From the NCBI GenBank assembly GCA_000381585.1, contig KB906739.1, positions 186,001-250,000 of the forward strand: DNA of 64,000 nt. Direction: 5' to 3'. The translations under genes and the position numbers were made by a program. This DNA is from Acidobacteriaceae bacterium KBS 83 (GTDB taxonomy: Bacteria; Acidobacteriota; Terriglobia; Terriglobales; Acidobacteriaceae). Positions 8,619-18,024 of this stretch are shown here, in pieces (within the stretch, counting starts at the first letter, position 1; each line of letters starts with the position of its first letter). Under the pieces are notes generated by a model. The model was not told the origin of the DNA, searched no databases, and worked only from the letters and a program-made list of their open reading frames with translations.

Positions 8619-10046
8619 ATGTACCCGTCCGGAATCTCGCGCCGCACGGTATTACGCAGCGCCGCGCTCGGTATGGCTGCACTGGCCTCCAAAGCGGACA
8701 AACTGTTTTCTGAGTCGCACCATGGTCCGCCGAACATAGTCTTCATCCTGGCTGATGACCTTGGTTATGCAGATGTTTCGTGCTACGGGCGTCCCGATCT
8801 CCAGACACCCCATATAGACAGCCTCGCGCTGGACGGCACGCGTTTTCTGCAGGCCTACGCCAACTCCGCGGTCTGTTCAGCCACGCGCACCGCGCTCATC
8901 ACGGGCCGCTATCAGGAACGCCTCGACATTGGTCTTGACGAGCCCCTCGTCAACCGCGACACTGGCCTGCCTCTGAACCATCCCACGTTGCCCTCGCTCC
9001 TGCGAAAGGCCGGGTACGGAACGACGCTCGTGGGCAAATGGCATCTGGGTATGCTGCCACAATATGGTCCGCTGAAGAGCGGTTACGACCACTTCTACGG
9101 CATCCGCCAAGGCGCGGCCGATTACTTTACGCACTCCGACGACCTGTGGAATGAGGACGTCAAAGTCGACCAAGCCGGCTACCTTACCGATCTACTCGGC
9201 AGCCACGCCGTCGACGTGGTGAACGGTTATTCCAAATCCGGTAAGCCATTCCTGCTAAGCCTGCACTTCACCGCGCCTCACTGGCCTTGGGAAGGGCCCG
9301 GAGACGAAGCAGAATCCCGGCGTCTCAGGGACCGTAGGCTCGCAGACTTCGACGGCGGCTCGCAGAAAACGTATCGGCGCATGATCGAAGATCTGGATCG
9401 CCAAGTCGGCCGCGTCCTTCAGGCGCTCCATGCCAATGGCATGACTGACAACACGATTGTCATCTTCACCAGCGACAACGGCGGGGAACGCTTCGCGGAT
9501 ACGTGGCCATTCACCGGCCGAAAAACCGAGCTTCTCGAAGGAGGTTTGCGCATCCCGGCTATCATCTCCTGGCCCGCGCGCATCCCGACGGGCCAGACCA
9601 GCAACCAGGTGGCCATCAGCATGGACTGGCTGCCGACCCTGCTTGCCGCCGCCGGCGCCGCACCTGATCCCGCCTATCCGCCCGACGGCATCAACCTGCT
9701 CCCATTTCTTACCGCGAGCGCCACGCCGGTTCCCCGCAAACTTTTTTGGCGCTACAAGGCCAATGCTCAGCACGCGGCGCGCGATGGCGACATGAAGTAC
9801 CTCAAAATCCTCGACAATACCTTCCTCTTCAATGTCGTCGAAGATCCCATGGAGCGCGCCAATCTCAAGGATCGCGAGCGCGACGTTTATGATCGCCTGA
9901 TCGCAGAGTGGACTGCGTGGAATGCCGCGATGCTGCCGGAGATCGACGCCAGCTTCACCTCGAACTTTACTGGCGACCAGCTTGCCGATCACATTGGTAC
10001 ACCGCCAACAAGCCAGAAGGCTGATAACCCACCTCCCCGTGATTGA
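8619..10046 (+). CDS. Tat-exported sulfatase
   Basis: A 475-residue type I sulfatase that hydrolyses sulfate esters, probably in the periplasm. A Tat-like leader starts the protein (SRRTVLRSAALGMAALA). The metal-binding ADDLGYAD follows at residues 45-52. The active-site motif CSATR starts at Cys86, the cysteine that is converted to formylglycine. Further hallmarks are GKWHLG and the C-terminal metal site TSDNGGER. No sulfatase-maturing enzyme is encoded in the window, so activation depends on a gene elsewhere. It stands alone between an HU/IHF gene and the opposing priA. The substrate cannot be read from the sequence. Confidence 0.9.
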   Translation: MYPSGISRRTVLRSAALGMAALASKADKLFSESHHGPPNIVFILADDLGYADVSCYGRPDLQTPHIDSLALDGTRFLQAYANSAVCSATRTALITGRYQERLDIGLDEPLVNRDTGLPLNHPTLPSLLRKAGYGTTLVGKWHLGMLPQYGPLKSGYDHFYGIRQGAADYFTHSDDLWNEDVKVDQAGYLTDLLGSHAVDVVNGYSKSGKPFLLSLHFTAPHWPWEGPGDEAESRRLRDRRLADFDGGSQKTYRRMIEDLDRQVGRVLQALHANGMTDNTIVIFTSDNGGERFADTWPFTGRKTELLEGGLRIPAIISWPARIPTGQTSNQVAISMDWLPTLLAAAGAAPDPAYPPDGINLLPFLTASATPVPRKLFWRYKANAQHAARDGDMKYLKILDNTFLFNVVEDPMERANLKDRERDVYDRLIAEWTAWNAAMLPEIDASFTSNFTGDQLADHIGTPPTSQKADNPPPRD

Positions 10047-10124
10047 GGCCCTTCGTATTCCACACCACCGCATTGCTTGATCAGGCGAGATTCGCAAAGT
10101 GGAGTTGGTCCGCACCTCTACCGA

Positions 10125-12584
10125 TCACATCAGGCTGATCGCGTCCATATCGAAGACCAGGCCGCTTCGCGGAATGCCCGCCTGGTCAGCGTATTCGCGT
10201 GCGGCGCGCAGCGCGCGGGACAGCGCATCGCGTCGCTCCGCCTTGAGCAACAGGTGGAAACGATATGTCCGCTTGATCTTCGCGATCGGGGCTACCGCTG
10301 GTCCGAGCACGCGAATTCCCGGGAGTTCTGCCGCCTGGAACCATTTGCCGACGGCAGCGGCCCATCCCGCGGCCTCCTCCATGCGGCCGCTGCGAGCCAG
10401 AATGTTCGCAATCACACCGTAGGGCGGGTAGTGCATCCACCTCCGATACTTCAGCTCTTTCGCCGTAAAGCCGCGGTAATCGTGCGCCTGCGCACACTGG
10501 ATCGCGTAGTGGTCGGGGTGGTAACTCTGCACCACGACGCGTCCCGGAACATCGCCGCGGCCCGCACGCCCGGAGACCTGCGTCAACAACTGGAAGACAC
10601 GCTCGGCTGCGCGAAAATCCGGCAAGTTCAGTGCGTAGTCTGCGCCGACAACGCCCACCAGGGTCACACCGTGGATATCATGTCCCTTCGCGATCATCTG
10701 GGTCCCGACCAGCAGATTGATCTCGCCGGAATGCAGCTGCATAAGCAGGCGCTCCATATCGTGCCGGCTGCGCACCGTATCGCGGTCCATGCGTCCGATG
10801 CGCGCATGCGGAAAGATCTCCTGCAGACGCTGCTCGCCCTGCTGGGATCCAGCTCCAAGGAAATACAGGTGCTCGCTCCCGCACTTGGGGCATAGTTTCG
10901 GCACCGTGCGGCGGTAGCCGCAGTAATGGCACTCCAGCCGCTGCCCAACATGGGCATGCGCATCTTCCGACGGAACCGGCTTGTGGTGCGTCAGCGCAAT
11001 GGCGCAGTTCTCGCACTCCAATCGCTCGCCGCAACCCCGGCACATCACCACAAATGAGTAGCCGCGCCGATTGAGCAGAATGATCGCCTGTTCGCCGCGC
11101 GCGAGCGTGCCTTCCGTTTCCGTAATCAAACGGCGCGAGAAGAGCTGCTCCTGTCCTGTCTCCTGAAACTCCTGCCGCATGTCGATGAGCTCGACTTCCG
11201 GCAGCGGCCGTTGGTTCACTCGCTCCGGCATCTCGATTCGTTCGTAGCGTCCGCGCTCGGCATTATGCCAGCTCTCCAGTGAGGGCGTAGCCGAGCCCAG
11301 CACCACCGGCACCTCGGCCAGCTTGGCCCGCATCACGGCGACGTCGCGTGCGTGATAGCGCGGATTGTCCTCCTGCTTGTAGGACGAGTCGTGCTCCTCG
11401 TCGACAATGATGAGCCCCAGTCGCACCGCCGGCGCGAAGATGGCCGAGCGCGTCCCCACCACGATGCGTGCTGCACCACGCCGGATGCGATGCCACTGTT
11501 CCGCTCGTTCCTCCGGTGTCAGGGCGGAGTGGAGCATCGCCACCTCGTCGCCGAAGGCGGAGTGCAGTTGTGCAGCCGTCGCCGGCGTCAGCCCGATCTC
11601 GGGTACCAGCAGAATCGCGGAACGATCCAGATCCAGCGCCTGCTGCATGGCAGCCATGTAAACCGCAGTCTTGCCCGACCCGGTGACACCATAAAGCAGG
11701 TTTGCGCGGAACCCGCCCTCCGTGAGTTGCCGCACGATAGATTCAAGTGCCCGCTGCTGTTGCGTATTTAATGCGAAAGACTGCGCACGCAACCCGCTGA
11801 GATGGAATACCTGCGGACGTTCCTCAAAGCGGATCAGTTCGCGTCGCATCAGTGTTCCCAACGTGGATGCCGGGACGGGCAAAGCGCGCAGCACCGCAAC
11901 CGGCAAGGTGCCGCCTGCGCCGGCCAGGGTGGCCAAAATGGTCTGCTGATTTTCATTCAGCTTCGGCAGCCGCTCGGTTTCCACCAGGACTGCGTAGGTC
12001 TCCAACCGCCGCGCATCGCGGGGCGCAGCCACGGCCTCGCGCGTGATCCACTTCTTGCGTACCATGCCGTCGATCAGTTCGCGGGTCGCGCCCGTAGCGC
12101 GGATCAGCGCGGCTCGCTTCCCTTGCTCGCCGCCGAGCAGGTAGTTGAGCACGGCATACTCTGCCGCCTGCTCTTCCGGTGTGCGGCGCGTACGCCGGCT
12201 GCTTCCCTGCTCGGCGCCTGACTGCAGAGCGCGCTCCCCGGCCTCGGCAATGCGATACACAACCTGTCTACGCACCTCGGCCACCAGCGGCAGCATGGTG
12301 CGGAGCACCTCGCCCAGCGGCGCGAGATAGTACTGGCTGATCCAGCGTGCCAGTTCGAGCAACTGCGGTGACAAAATCGCTTCGTCATCGAGGATGCGCT
12401 CGATCGTCTTCGCTTCGACGGGTGGCGGCTCATCATGCAGCCGGGTCACAACGCCAATCAACTTCTCATTGCGAAATGGAACGATAACCCGCCCACCCAG
12501 CGCCGGCGGGTGCGATGCATCGATGCGGTAGGTAAAGTGCGCATCGAGCGGCACCGGTACGGCGACATCGCAGAAGGCTGGCAT
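10125..12584 (-). CDS. priA: Primosomal protein N' (replication restart helicase)
   Basis: An 819-residue PriA that reloads the replisome at stalled forks. The N-terminal DNA-binding region carries ADVAVPVPLD-like and FRNEKLIGVV segments. The helicase core has Walker A GVTGSGKTAVYM, the DEEH box (LIIVDEEHDSS) and motif III LGSATPSLESW. Eight zinc-binding cysteines follow in the CRGCG, CENC, CHYCG and CPKCG pairs. Late motifs QMIAKGHDIHGVTLVGVV and QVSGRAGRG are present. The length is normal for the phylum. It is divergent from the short-chain dehydrogenase at 12704 and convergent with the sulfatase. Confidence 0.95.
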   Translation of the reverse strand: MPAFCDVAVPVPLDAHFTYRIDASHPPALGGRVIVPFRNEKLIGVVTRLHDEPPPVEAKTIERILDDEAILSPQLLELARWISQYYLAPLGEVLRTMLPLVAEVRRQVVYRIAEAGERALQSGAEQGSSRRTRRTPEEQAAEYAVLNYLLGGEQGKRAALIRATGATRELIDGMVRKKWITREAVAAPRDARRLETYAVLVETERLPKLNENQQTILATLAGAGGTLPVAVLRALPVPASTLGTLMRRELIRFEERPQVFHLSGLRAQSFALNTQQQRALESIVRQLTEGGFRANLLYGVTGSGKTAVYMAAMQQALDLDRSAILLVPEIGLTPATAAQLHSAFGDEVAMLHSALTPEERAEQWHRIRRGAARIVVGTRSAIFAPAVRLGLIIVDEEHDSSYKQEDNPRYHARDVAVMRAKLAEVPVVLGSATPSLESWHNAERGRYERIEMPERVNQRPLPEVELIDMRQEFQETGQEQLFSRRLITETEGTLARGEQAIILLNRRGYSFVVMCRGCGERLECENCAIALTHHKPVPSEDAHAHVGQRLECHYCGYRRTVPKLCPKCGSEHLYFLGAGSQQGEQRLQEIFPHARIGRMDRDTVRSRHDMERLLMQLHSGEINLLVGTQMIAKGHDIHGVTLVGVVGADYALNLPDFRAAERVFQLLTQVSGRAGRGDVPGRVVVQSYHPDHYAIQCAQAHDYRGFTAKELKYRRWMHYPPYGVIANILARSGRMEEAAGWAAAVGKWFQAAELPGIRVLGPAVAPIAKIKRTYRFHLLLKAERRDALSRALRAAREYADQAGIPRSGLVFDMDAISLM

Positions 12585-12703
12585 CTGTGGCGAGGGTATC
12601 AGGATTCAGCATGGAGACCGGGCGAGCAGATTTCCCCATCAATTTCGCTGCATCCGATTGTTCCTCACAACATCTAGAGGAACACGAACGGAGAAATCAT
12701 CTG

Positions 12704-13444
12704 ATGGCTACGGAAAAGAAGGTTGCGTTCATCACTGGCGGAAATCGCGGGATTGGCCTCGAAACCGCCCGTCAACTCGGAAAGCAGGGCGTGAAGGTAG
12801 TGATCGGATCGCGTGATCTTGAAAAGGGCAAAGCGGTAGCCGACAAGCTACGCGCCGAAGGCGCTGACGTTGATGTCATTCGCTTTGACATCACCAAGGC
12901 GGCCGATTACCTGGAAGCCTACAACTACTTCGATAAGAACTTCGGCAGGCTGGACATCCTCATCAACAACGCGGGTGTCTCCAAGGAGTCGTTCGGCGCG
13001 CCGAACAATGCCAGCTCTGTGAACTCGTCAGTTCTGCGCGAGACCTTCGATACAAACTTTTTTGGAACCATCGAGCTGACGCAGAAACTGTTACCCCTTA
13101 TCAAGAAGGCGCCGGAAGGGCGCATCGTCAATCTTTCGAGCATCCTCGGTTCGCTCGCGCTGCACGCTGATCCAGCTTCGCCCATCTACGGTTTCAAAGC
13201 CCTCGCGTATGACGCATCGAAGTCCGCTCTGAACGCCTTTACGGTTCACCTTGCGGCCGAATTGAAGGATACGAAAATCAAAGTCAACTCCGCGCACCCG
13301 GGCTGGGTGAAAACGGATATGGGCACCGACGCAGCTCCCATGGAAATTCCGGATGGAGCAAAGACGAGCGTGCAGCTTGCGCTGCTGCCTGCCACCGGGC
13401 CCACCGGAGGGTACTTCCACATGGGTGAAGCTCTGCCCTGGTAA
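12704..13444 (+). CDS. Short-chain dehydrogenase/reductase (SDR)
   Basis: A 246-residue classical SDR. The cofactor motif TGGNRGIG is at residues 11-18, the structural NNAG follows, and the catalytic Ser (IVNLSS) and YxxxK (YDASK) are all present. The closest style is carbonyl-reductase-like SDRs (SDR21C), with VNSAHPGWVKTDMG near the end. Such enzymes reduce carbonyls with NADPH in the cytosol; the physiological substrate is unknown. The start at 12704 (MATEKKVAFITGG) has cggag 10 bases upstream; the longer in-frame extension from 12587 has no family similarity. It is divergent from priA. Confidence 0.9.
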   Translation: MATEKKVAFITGGNRGIGLETARQLGKQGVKVVIGSRDLEKGKAVADKLRAEGADVDVIRFDITKAADYLEAYNYFDKNFGRLDILINNAGVSKESFGAPNNASSVNSSVLRETFDTNFFGTIELTQKLLPLIKKAPEGRIVNLSSILGSLALHADPASPIYGFKALAYDASKSALNAFTVHLAAELKDTKIKVNSAHPGWVKTDMGTDAAPMEIPDGAKTSVQLALLPATGPTGGYFHMGEALPW

Positions 13445-13451
13445 GCGCGCC

Positions 13452-14342
13452 TCAGGCCTGCGGAGCGCGCGACGACGGCTTCAATCCCAGCGCGGACATC
13501 GCCATCTGCAGGTCCTTCCAGGCCTCTTTCTTCTGCGTCGGATCGCGCAGCAGAAACGCCGGATGGTAGGTGACCACCGTCTGGATGCCGCGGTAGTCGT
13601 GGATGCGGCCGCGCATGCTACCGATCGATCCTCGCATGCCCAACAGATACGTTGCGGCGGTCGCGCCAAGTGCCACCAGCACGCGCGGCCGCACGATCTC
13701 GATCTGCCGCTCCAAAAACGGCATGCAGGAGCGGGCTTCGTCCGGCTCCGGCTTGCGGTTCTGCGGCGGCCGGCACTTGACGATATTCGCAATGTAAACC
13801 TGTTCGCGCTTCAGCCCCATGGCCGTGATCATGTTGTTCAGCAATTGGCCCGCGCGGCCGACAAAGGGCAATCCATGCGCGTCTTCATCGGCACCTGGTC
13901 CTTCTCCCACGAACATGAGCTGCGCGTTGGCGTCGCCGTCCGCGAAGACGATCTTGTTCCGGCCCTGTGATAGGCGGCAACGCTGGCAGTCGCCAATGAG
14001 ATCGCTGATCGCGACAAGTGCGGCAGGGCGCGCCGCAGGGGGCAGAACGGGACCGAAAGAGACGAGCGGAGGCACAGGCTGATTGCTGACGAGGGTGCGG
14101 CGTGGAATAGTGCTCTCCTCAAGATTGGGCTTGGGCGATGCTGGTGAAAGAGCGGGCGGAGCTGGAACTTCCTCGGGAACCGAGGGCTGCGTCACCTCGA
14201 CGCCCATGTTTGCCATGGCTGAGAGGACAGCCGCGGGATCCGCAGCATCACGCCGATAAAAATCGTAGATGCCGAGTTCACGATAGAACTCCAGACGTGC
14301 CGCGAGTTCCTGAAGTACAGAATTGGGAGGCGTGTCCGTCAT
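13452..14342 (-). CDS. Uracil-DNA glycosylase, iron-sulfur family 4/5 type
   Basis: A 296-residue uracil-DNA glycosylase that starts base-excision repair of deaminated cytosine. The 100-residue N-terminal extension is Pro-rich. The catalytic domain has the CQRCRLSQGRN cysteine pair, motif A GEGPGADEDAHGLPFVGRAG, the CRPPQNRKP segment completing the [4Fe-4S] ligands, and the late HPAFLLRDP motif. The start ATG overlaps the coaBC stop by four bases (ATGA), so it is translated from the coaBC transcript. GPGAD in place of APGAD is a small variation; the enzyme should still be active. Confidence 0.92.
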   Translation of the reverse strand: MTDTPPNSVLQELAARLEFYRELGIYDFYRRDAADPAAVLSAMANMGVEVTQPSVPEEVPAPPALSPASPKPNLEESTIPRRTLVSNQPVPPLVSFGPVLPPAARPAALVAISDLIGDCQRCRLSQGRNKIVFADGDANAQLMFVGEGPGADEDAHGLPFVGRAGQLLNNMITAMGLKREQVYIANIVKCRPPQNRKPEPDEARSCMPFLERQIEIVRPRVLVALGATAATYLLGMRGSIGSMRGRIHDYRGIQTVVTYHPAFLLRDPTQKKEAWKDLQMAMSALGLKPSSRAPQA

Positions 14343-15604
14343 CGCTCGTGCCGCGAGACGATGCCCGCGGGCGAAGTCTCATCCACTATCGACGCCGGAC
14401 GACGCAGGGCGCGTACCTCGTCGAGGATGCGGTCAGCCAGATCGCGCTTCGACATCTCAGGCAATTCAATCGCAGTGTGACGAGTCAGGAAGGTGGCGGC
14501 GTTGCGGTCCGAATCGAAGCCGACGCCGGGCCGCGCTACATCGTTCAGCACCAGCGCATCGGCGCCCTTTCGCAGCAGCTTGTCGCGGCCATGCTGGAGG
14601 TGATCTTCAGTCTCCGCTGCGAAGCCCACGACCAGCGTTCCCGGATGCCGCGTAGCGGCAACCTCCGCCAGGATGTCCGCGGTCGGCTCCAATTCCAATT
14701 GAATGGCCTCGTGCCGCTTGATCTTCTGCGCGGCGGGCGACTTGGGCCGATAGTCGGAGACGGCAGCGGCCTTGATGACGATCGACGCCTCAGGTAGCCG
14801 ATCCAGCACCGCCTTACGCATCTCCTCCGAGCTTGTGACCTGAACGAACTCAACACCAGGCGGCGGCGCAAGTGGCGTGATGGCCGAGACGAGCACGACG
14901 CGTGCTCCGCGGGCGACAGCAGCTTCCGCCACCGCATAGCCCATTTTTCCGCTCGACCGGTTGCCGAGATAGCGCACCGGGTCGATCGCTTCGCGCGTGC
15001 CGCCCGCAGTTACCAGTAACGTTTCGCCAGCCAGATCGCGTCGAGGTGCGCTGACGCGGCGATCCAATTGTTCAAGTACTGCTTGAACAATGATCTCTGT
15101 CTCCGCCAGGCGTCCGGGGCCAACCATGCCGCAGGCCAGATCGCCGACGCCGGGCGGCACAATTCGTACGTTCCGATCTGCCAGGATGCGCAGATTCGCC
15201 TGCGTGGCCGGATGCGCCCACATCTCGCTGTTCATCGCCGGCGCCACGACCACCGGCGCAGGCGTCGCCAGATACATCGTGGTCAGGAAGTCGTTGGCGA
15301 GCCCGTAGGCAAACCGGGCCAGAAGGTCCGCTGTAGCAGGTGCAACGACGAGGATGTCGGTCGACTGGGCTTCGGCGATGTGCTCGATGGCCGAGTCGAC
15401 GTTGGGCTCGGAATCCTCGGCGCCCCAAAGGCCCGTGATCACCTTGTGTCCGGTGAGCGCTGCGAAGGTAAGTGGCTGGACGAAGCGCGTTGCCGTTTCC
15501 GTCATAACTACGTGGACGTCCAGCGCCTTCGCCTGGAGCGCGCGAACGAGTTCCGCTGCCTTGTAAGCCGCAACTCCGCCGGAGACCCCAACCGTGACCT
15601 TCAT
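14339..15604 (-). CDS. coaBC: Bifunctional CoaBC (coenzyme A biosynthesis)
   Basis: A 421-residue fusion that makes 4'-phosphopantetheine: CoaC decarboxylase (residues about 1-190) and CoaB pantothenoylcysteine synthetase (about 195-410). Seen here: GVSGGVAAYKAAEL at the FMN site, the decarboxylase APAMNSEMW and the PPGVGDLACGMVGPGRL block, then the synthetase block VTAGGTREAIDPVRYLGNRSSGKMG and KxAAVSDYRP. The start at 15604 gives a normal N-terminus; the 11 residues upstream are not conserved. It is part of the gmk-rpoZ-coaBC operon and overlaps the uracil-DNA glycosylase gene by four bases. Confidence 0.95.
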   Translation of the reverse strand: MKVTVGVSGGVAAYKAAELVRALQAKALDVHVVMTETATRFVQPLTFAALTGHKVITGLWGAEDSEPNVDSAIEHIAEAQSTDILVVAPATADLLARFAYGLANDFLTTMYLATPAPVVVAPAMNSEMWAHPATQANLRILADRNVRIVPPGVGDLACGMVGPGRLAETEIIVQAVLEQLDRRVSAPRRDLAGETLLVTAGGTREAIDPVRYLGNRSSGKMGYAVAEAAVARGARVVLVSAITPLAPPPGVEFVQVTSSEEMRKAVLDRLPEASIVIKAAAVSDYRPKSPAAQKIKRHEAIQLELEPTADILAEVAATRHPGTLVVGFAAETEDHLQHGRDKLLRKGADALVLNDVARPGVGFDSDRNAATFLTRHTAIELPEMSKRDLADRILDEVRALRRPASIVDETSPAGIVSRHER

Positions 15605-15652
15605 AGAGGTCGATTTTACTCCGCCGCGAAGTGGCAAGAAGCAGCGAGTTCC

Positions 15653-15871
15653 TTAGCGCGCGAAGGTGTTTGACGGCAGGTCGTCGATAGCCGGCTTGGC
15701 CTTGTCCTGGTATCCCACCAGACCCGCATCGAGTTCATCCTGCGCCACGCGGCAGGCCTTGCCCGAGCGCGCATTCACCAGCGGCTGCGAACCATTCTGA
15801 AGCTGACGGGCACGGCGAGCGGCCACAAGGACATAACGGTAGTTGCTATCGAACCCTTCTTTGATATCCAT
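15653..15871 (-). CDS. rpoZ: RNA polymerase omega subunit
   Basis: A 72-residue omega subunit that helps fold and hold beta' in RNA polymerase. The core is the segment SNYRYVLVAARRARQLQNGSQPLV, where omega proteins have the AARRARQL helix. A strong ribosome site (aggaggt) precedes the ATG at 15871. It sits between gmk (29 bases upstream) and coaBC (48 bases downstream), the classical context. The C-terminal tail has the acidobacterial KPAIDDLPSNTFAR ending. Confidence 0.9.
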   Translation of the reverse strand: MDIKEGFDSNYRYVLVAARRARQLQNGSQPLVNARSGKACRVAQDELDAGLVGYQDKAKPAIDDLPSNTFAR

Positions 15872-15900
15872 ATTCCGACCTCCTAAAGCTCTACCCCGAA

Positions 15901-16617
15901 TCAACGAGTGCGTGCCGGTTCCGCGACACCGAACGCCGTCAATACTGGAATGACGCGTTCCATGGCATTACCGCGACGACACCGATCGGCAATTGCCAGC
16001 AGGCGTTTGATGTCTTCGCCGCTGGCACTCCGTGACTGCTGGCCCCGTTGAAACCGTTCACTCGCAACGATGGCTTCCAGCTCTTCCACGGCATGGTCGA
16101 GCACATCGTTGACGAGAATATAGCCATATTCGTTGTAGTTCTCAATCTCTACCCGGGCCTTTTTCAGGCGGAGCTGGATTTTCTCTTCCGAGATGCTTCC
16201 CTCTGCGCGGCTACGGTTGCGCAGCCGCATTGCCAGCACCTCCGGAGTAGGCGGCATGACGAAGATGTTCACCGACTCCGGCATCTGGCGCCGCACCTGG
16301 TCCGCGCCCTGCACGTCGATGTCCAGCAGCAGATCATTGCCGTGTTTTGCCGCATCGGTCAACGCGTGGCGCGCCGTGCCGTAGAGGTTGTCGAAGACAT
16401 CCGCCGATTCCAGAAACTCGTTGTCTCGCTTCATACGCTCAAAGGTCGAGCGATCGATGTAGTGATATTCGCGACCCTGCTGTTCGGAGCCGCGCGGCTC
16501 GCGCGTGGTGTAGCTGATGGAGAAATCGAGTCCGCTCACGTCGGACCGCAGTTGATTGACCAGGGTAGATTTTCCTGAACCCGAGGGAGCGGAAATGATG
16601 AAGAGTATGCCTGCCAA
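15901..16617 (-). CDS. gmk: Guanylate kinase
   Basis: A 238-residue guanylate kinase converting GMP to GDP. The P-loop is SAPSGSGKSTL near the start. The GMP-binding block SISYTTREPRGSEQQGREYHYID follows, then LLDIDVQGADQVRR and the lid RNRSRAEGSISEEKI. I see no ATG before the conserved ILFIISAP strand. The likely start is TTG at 16617 with gggag five bases upstream, 11 bases after the stop of the upstream gene, so translation is probably coupled. The C-terminal tail of about 25 residues is longer than in E. coli. Confidence 0.93.
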   Translation of the reverse strand: MAGILFIISAPSGSGKSTLVNQLRSDVSGLDFSISYTTREPRGSEQQGREYHYIDRSTFERMKRDNEFLESADVFDNLYGTARHALTDAAKHGNDLLLDIDVQGADQVRRQMPESVNIFVMPPTPEVLAMRLRNRSRAEGSISEEKIQLRLKKARVEIENYNEYGYILVNDVLDHAVEELEAIVASERFQRGQQSRSASGEDIKRLLAIADRCRRGNAMERVIPVLTAFGVAEPARTR

Positions 16618-16628
16618 GCGCGCTCCCG

Positions 16629-16943
16629 TTACCTCCACCTTCGATACGGCGAAGGCGGCAGAAGAATGGCTGCGGCGGAATTCGCGACCGCCGGGCGATG
16701 GGGTGGGGCAAGGATCGTGGGATACACCGACATAGAGAAAACCGGAGCCGCCGGGCGCGTGCACGCCCAGACAAGCGCGATCAGCCAGCCGAGAAACGTC
16801 CAGCCAAAGAGAAGATTGACCAGGAAAATCGGAAAGAGATTTGGATGTCTGCGAGACTTCGCAACGACTGTAGGGAGGAACAGCAGAGCGAAACTGAACG
16901 CGATACCGGCCAGCGTCCCGAGGGCGACAAATGCGCTTAGCAT
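16629..16943 (-). CDS. Superinfection-immunity-like small membrane protein
   Basis: A 104-residue protein with two hydrophobic segments (VALGTLAGIAFSFALLFLPTVV and the second containing LVNLLFGWTFLGWLIALVWA). The second segment carries the wording of the T4 Imm-like superinfection immunity family (N-x-x-x-G-W-T-x-x-G-W-x-x-A-L-x-W-A). The soluble tail is Pro/Ala-rich. The start at 16943 has gaggag seven bases upstream. It lies in a housekeeping operon directly before gmk. T4 Imm blocks DNA injection of incoming phage; whether this chromosomal homologue does so is unknown. Confidence 0.7.
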   Translation of the reverse strand: MLSAFVALGTLAGIAFSFALLFLPTVVAKSRRHPNLFPIFLVNLLFGWTFLGWLIALVWACTRPAAPVFSMSVYPTILAPPHRPAVANSAAAILLPPSPYRRWR

Positions 16944-17064
16944 CTCTGGCTCCTCTCCCTGCTCTTCGCAAGCGAAGGTTTCTTCGATTCTCGCATGACC
17001 GGTGCTGAACACCAATGCCGAACCGGAGTCGGCCTACGCCTTTTGTGGGAGAGAAACGGCCGAA

Positions 17065-18024
17065 TCATTGGAGGTTCTGTACCTGCTCGCGTGCCTTTTC
17101 AATCTCCGCCTTCAACCCCAGCCCGATCTCCGTCACCTGAGTGCCCGCACCGGCAATTCCGGCGGTCTTCGACAGCATCGTGTTGGCCTCGCGATTCATC
17201 TCCTGCAGCAGGAAATCGAGCTTCTTGCCCAGTTCTCCGCCCTCTGCAAGCATCTGGCGAAAATGCTCTACATGCGCCCGCAGCCGCGCCAGCTCTTCGC
17301 TCACGTCGCTGCGATCCGCCAGCAGCGCAGCCTCCTGCAGCAGCCGTTCCCGGTCCGCCGCGCCGCCCAGCAACACAGCAATGCGTGCGCTGGTCCGCTC
17401 AAAGTGAGCCCTCTGCATAGGCCCATGCAGCTCAGTGACCCGATCCACGAGCATTGCAATGCGGTCCGCGATTGCGGCAAGCTCCGTCACCAGCGCAGCG
17501 CCTTCCTGCCCGCGCATCTTCTGAAGCGCGGAGACGACCTCCGGCAGCGCAGCCAGCACCGATGCTTCGGTCATCTCCATCTCGGCGGTCCGCACATCGG
17601 CATTGCCATTGCCGTTCCCGGCCTGCACGCCGGTGCGGAAGACGCCGGGCAGTTGCAGGATCGTCTGCAGGCTCGGCGTCTCGCGAAGCCGATGCTCTGC
17701 CGCCGCAGCGCGAAACGCCGCGATATAGCTGGCGACGAGCCCGTGGTCCATCTCCACCTGTTGCTGCGAGGCGCGCTCCATGGTCAGCGTCACCTCGAGA
17801 TGCCCGCGCAGGATCGCGGACTTGAGCTCGCGCCGCAACTTCATCTCCAGCGCCTCCGAACCACCCGGCATCCTCATGTGCAGATCGAGGAAGCGATGGT
17901 TCACCGTCTTCAGAACCAGTGTCCAGCCCAGCGAATCGTTTACCCGCCCGCGGTGCCGCGCAAAGCCGGTCATGGAATACACGGGGCTGCCTGCCGCTGT
18001 CTGCGGGTCGCTCTTCCTGCTCAC
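17065..18024 (-). CDS. YicC family endoribonuclease-like protein
   Basis: A 319-residue YicC/YloC-family protein. The N-terminal signature is YSMTGFARHRG, followed by VKTVNHRFLDLHMRMP-like wording and the C-terminal LDFLLQEMNREANTMLSKT. E. coli YicC is reported as an endoribonuclease acting in small-RNA turnover. The gene order yicC-gmk-rpoZ-coaBC is widely conserved. The GTG start overlaps the msbA stop by four bases (GTGA). The linker to the Imm-like gene (16944-17064) shows no gene. Confidence 0.9.
   Translation of the reverse strand: MSRKSDPQTAAGSPVYSMTGFARHRGRVNDSLGWTLVLKTVNHRFLDLHMRMPGGSEALEMKLRRELKSAILRGHLEVTLTMERASQQQVEMDHGLVASYIAAFRAAAAEHRLRETPSLQTILQLPGVFRTGVQAGNGNGNADVRTAEMEMTEASVLAALPEVVSALQKMRGQEGAALVTELAAIADRIAMLVDRVTELHGPMQRAHFERTSARIAVLLGGAADRERLLQEAALLADRSDVSEELARLRAHVEHFRQMLAEGGELGKKLDFLLQEMNREANTMLSKTAGIAGAGTQVTEIGLGLKAEIEKAREQVQNLQ

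Noticed and set aside
16629-16943. A prophage remnant, suggested by the superinfection-immunity-like protein
   Set aside because: Both neighbours are core operon genes in the same order as in many genomes, and no integrase, repressor or phage structural gene is near.
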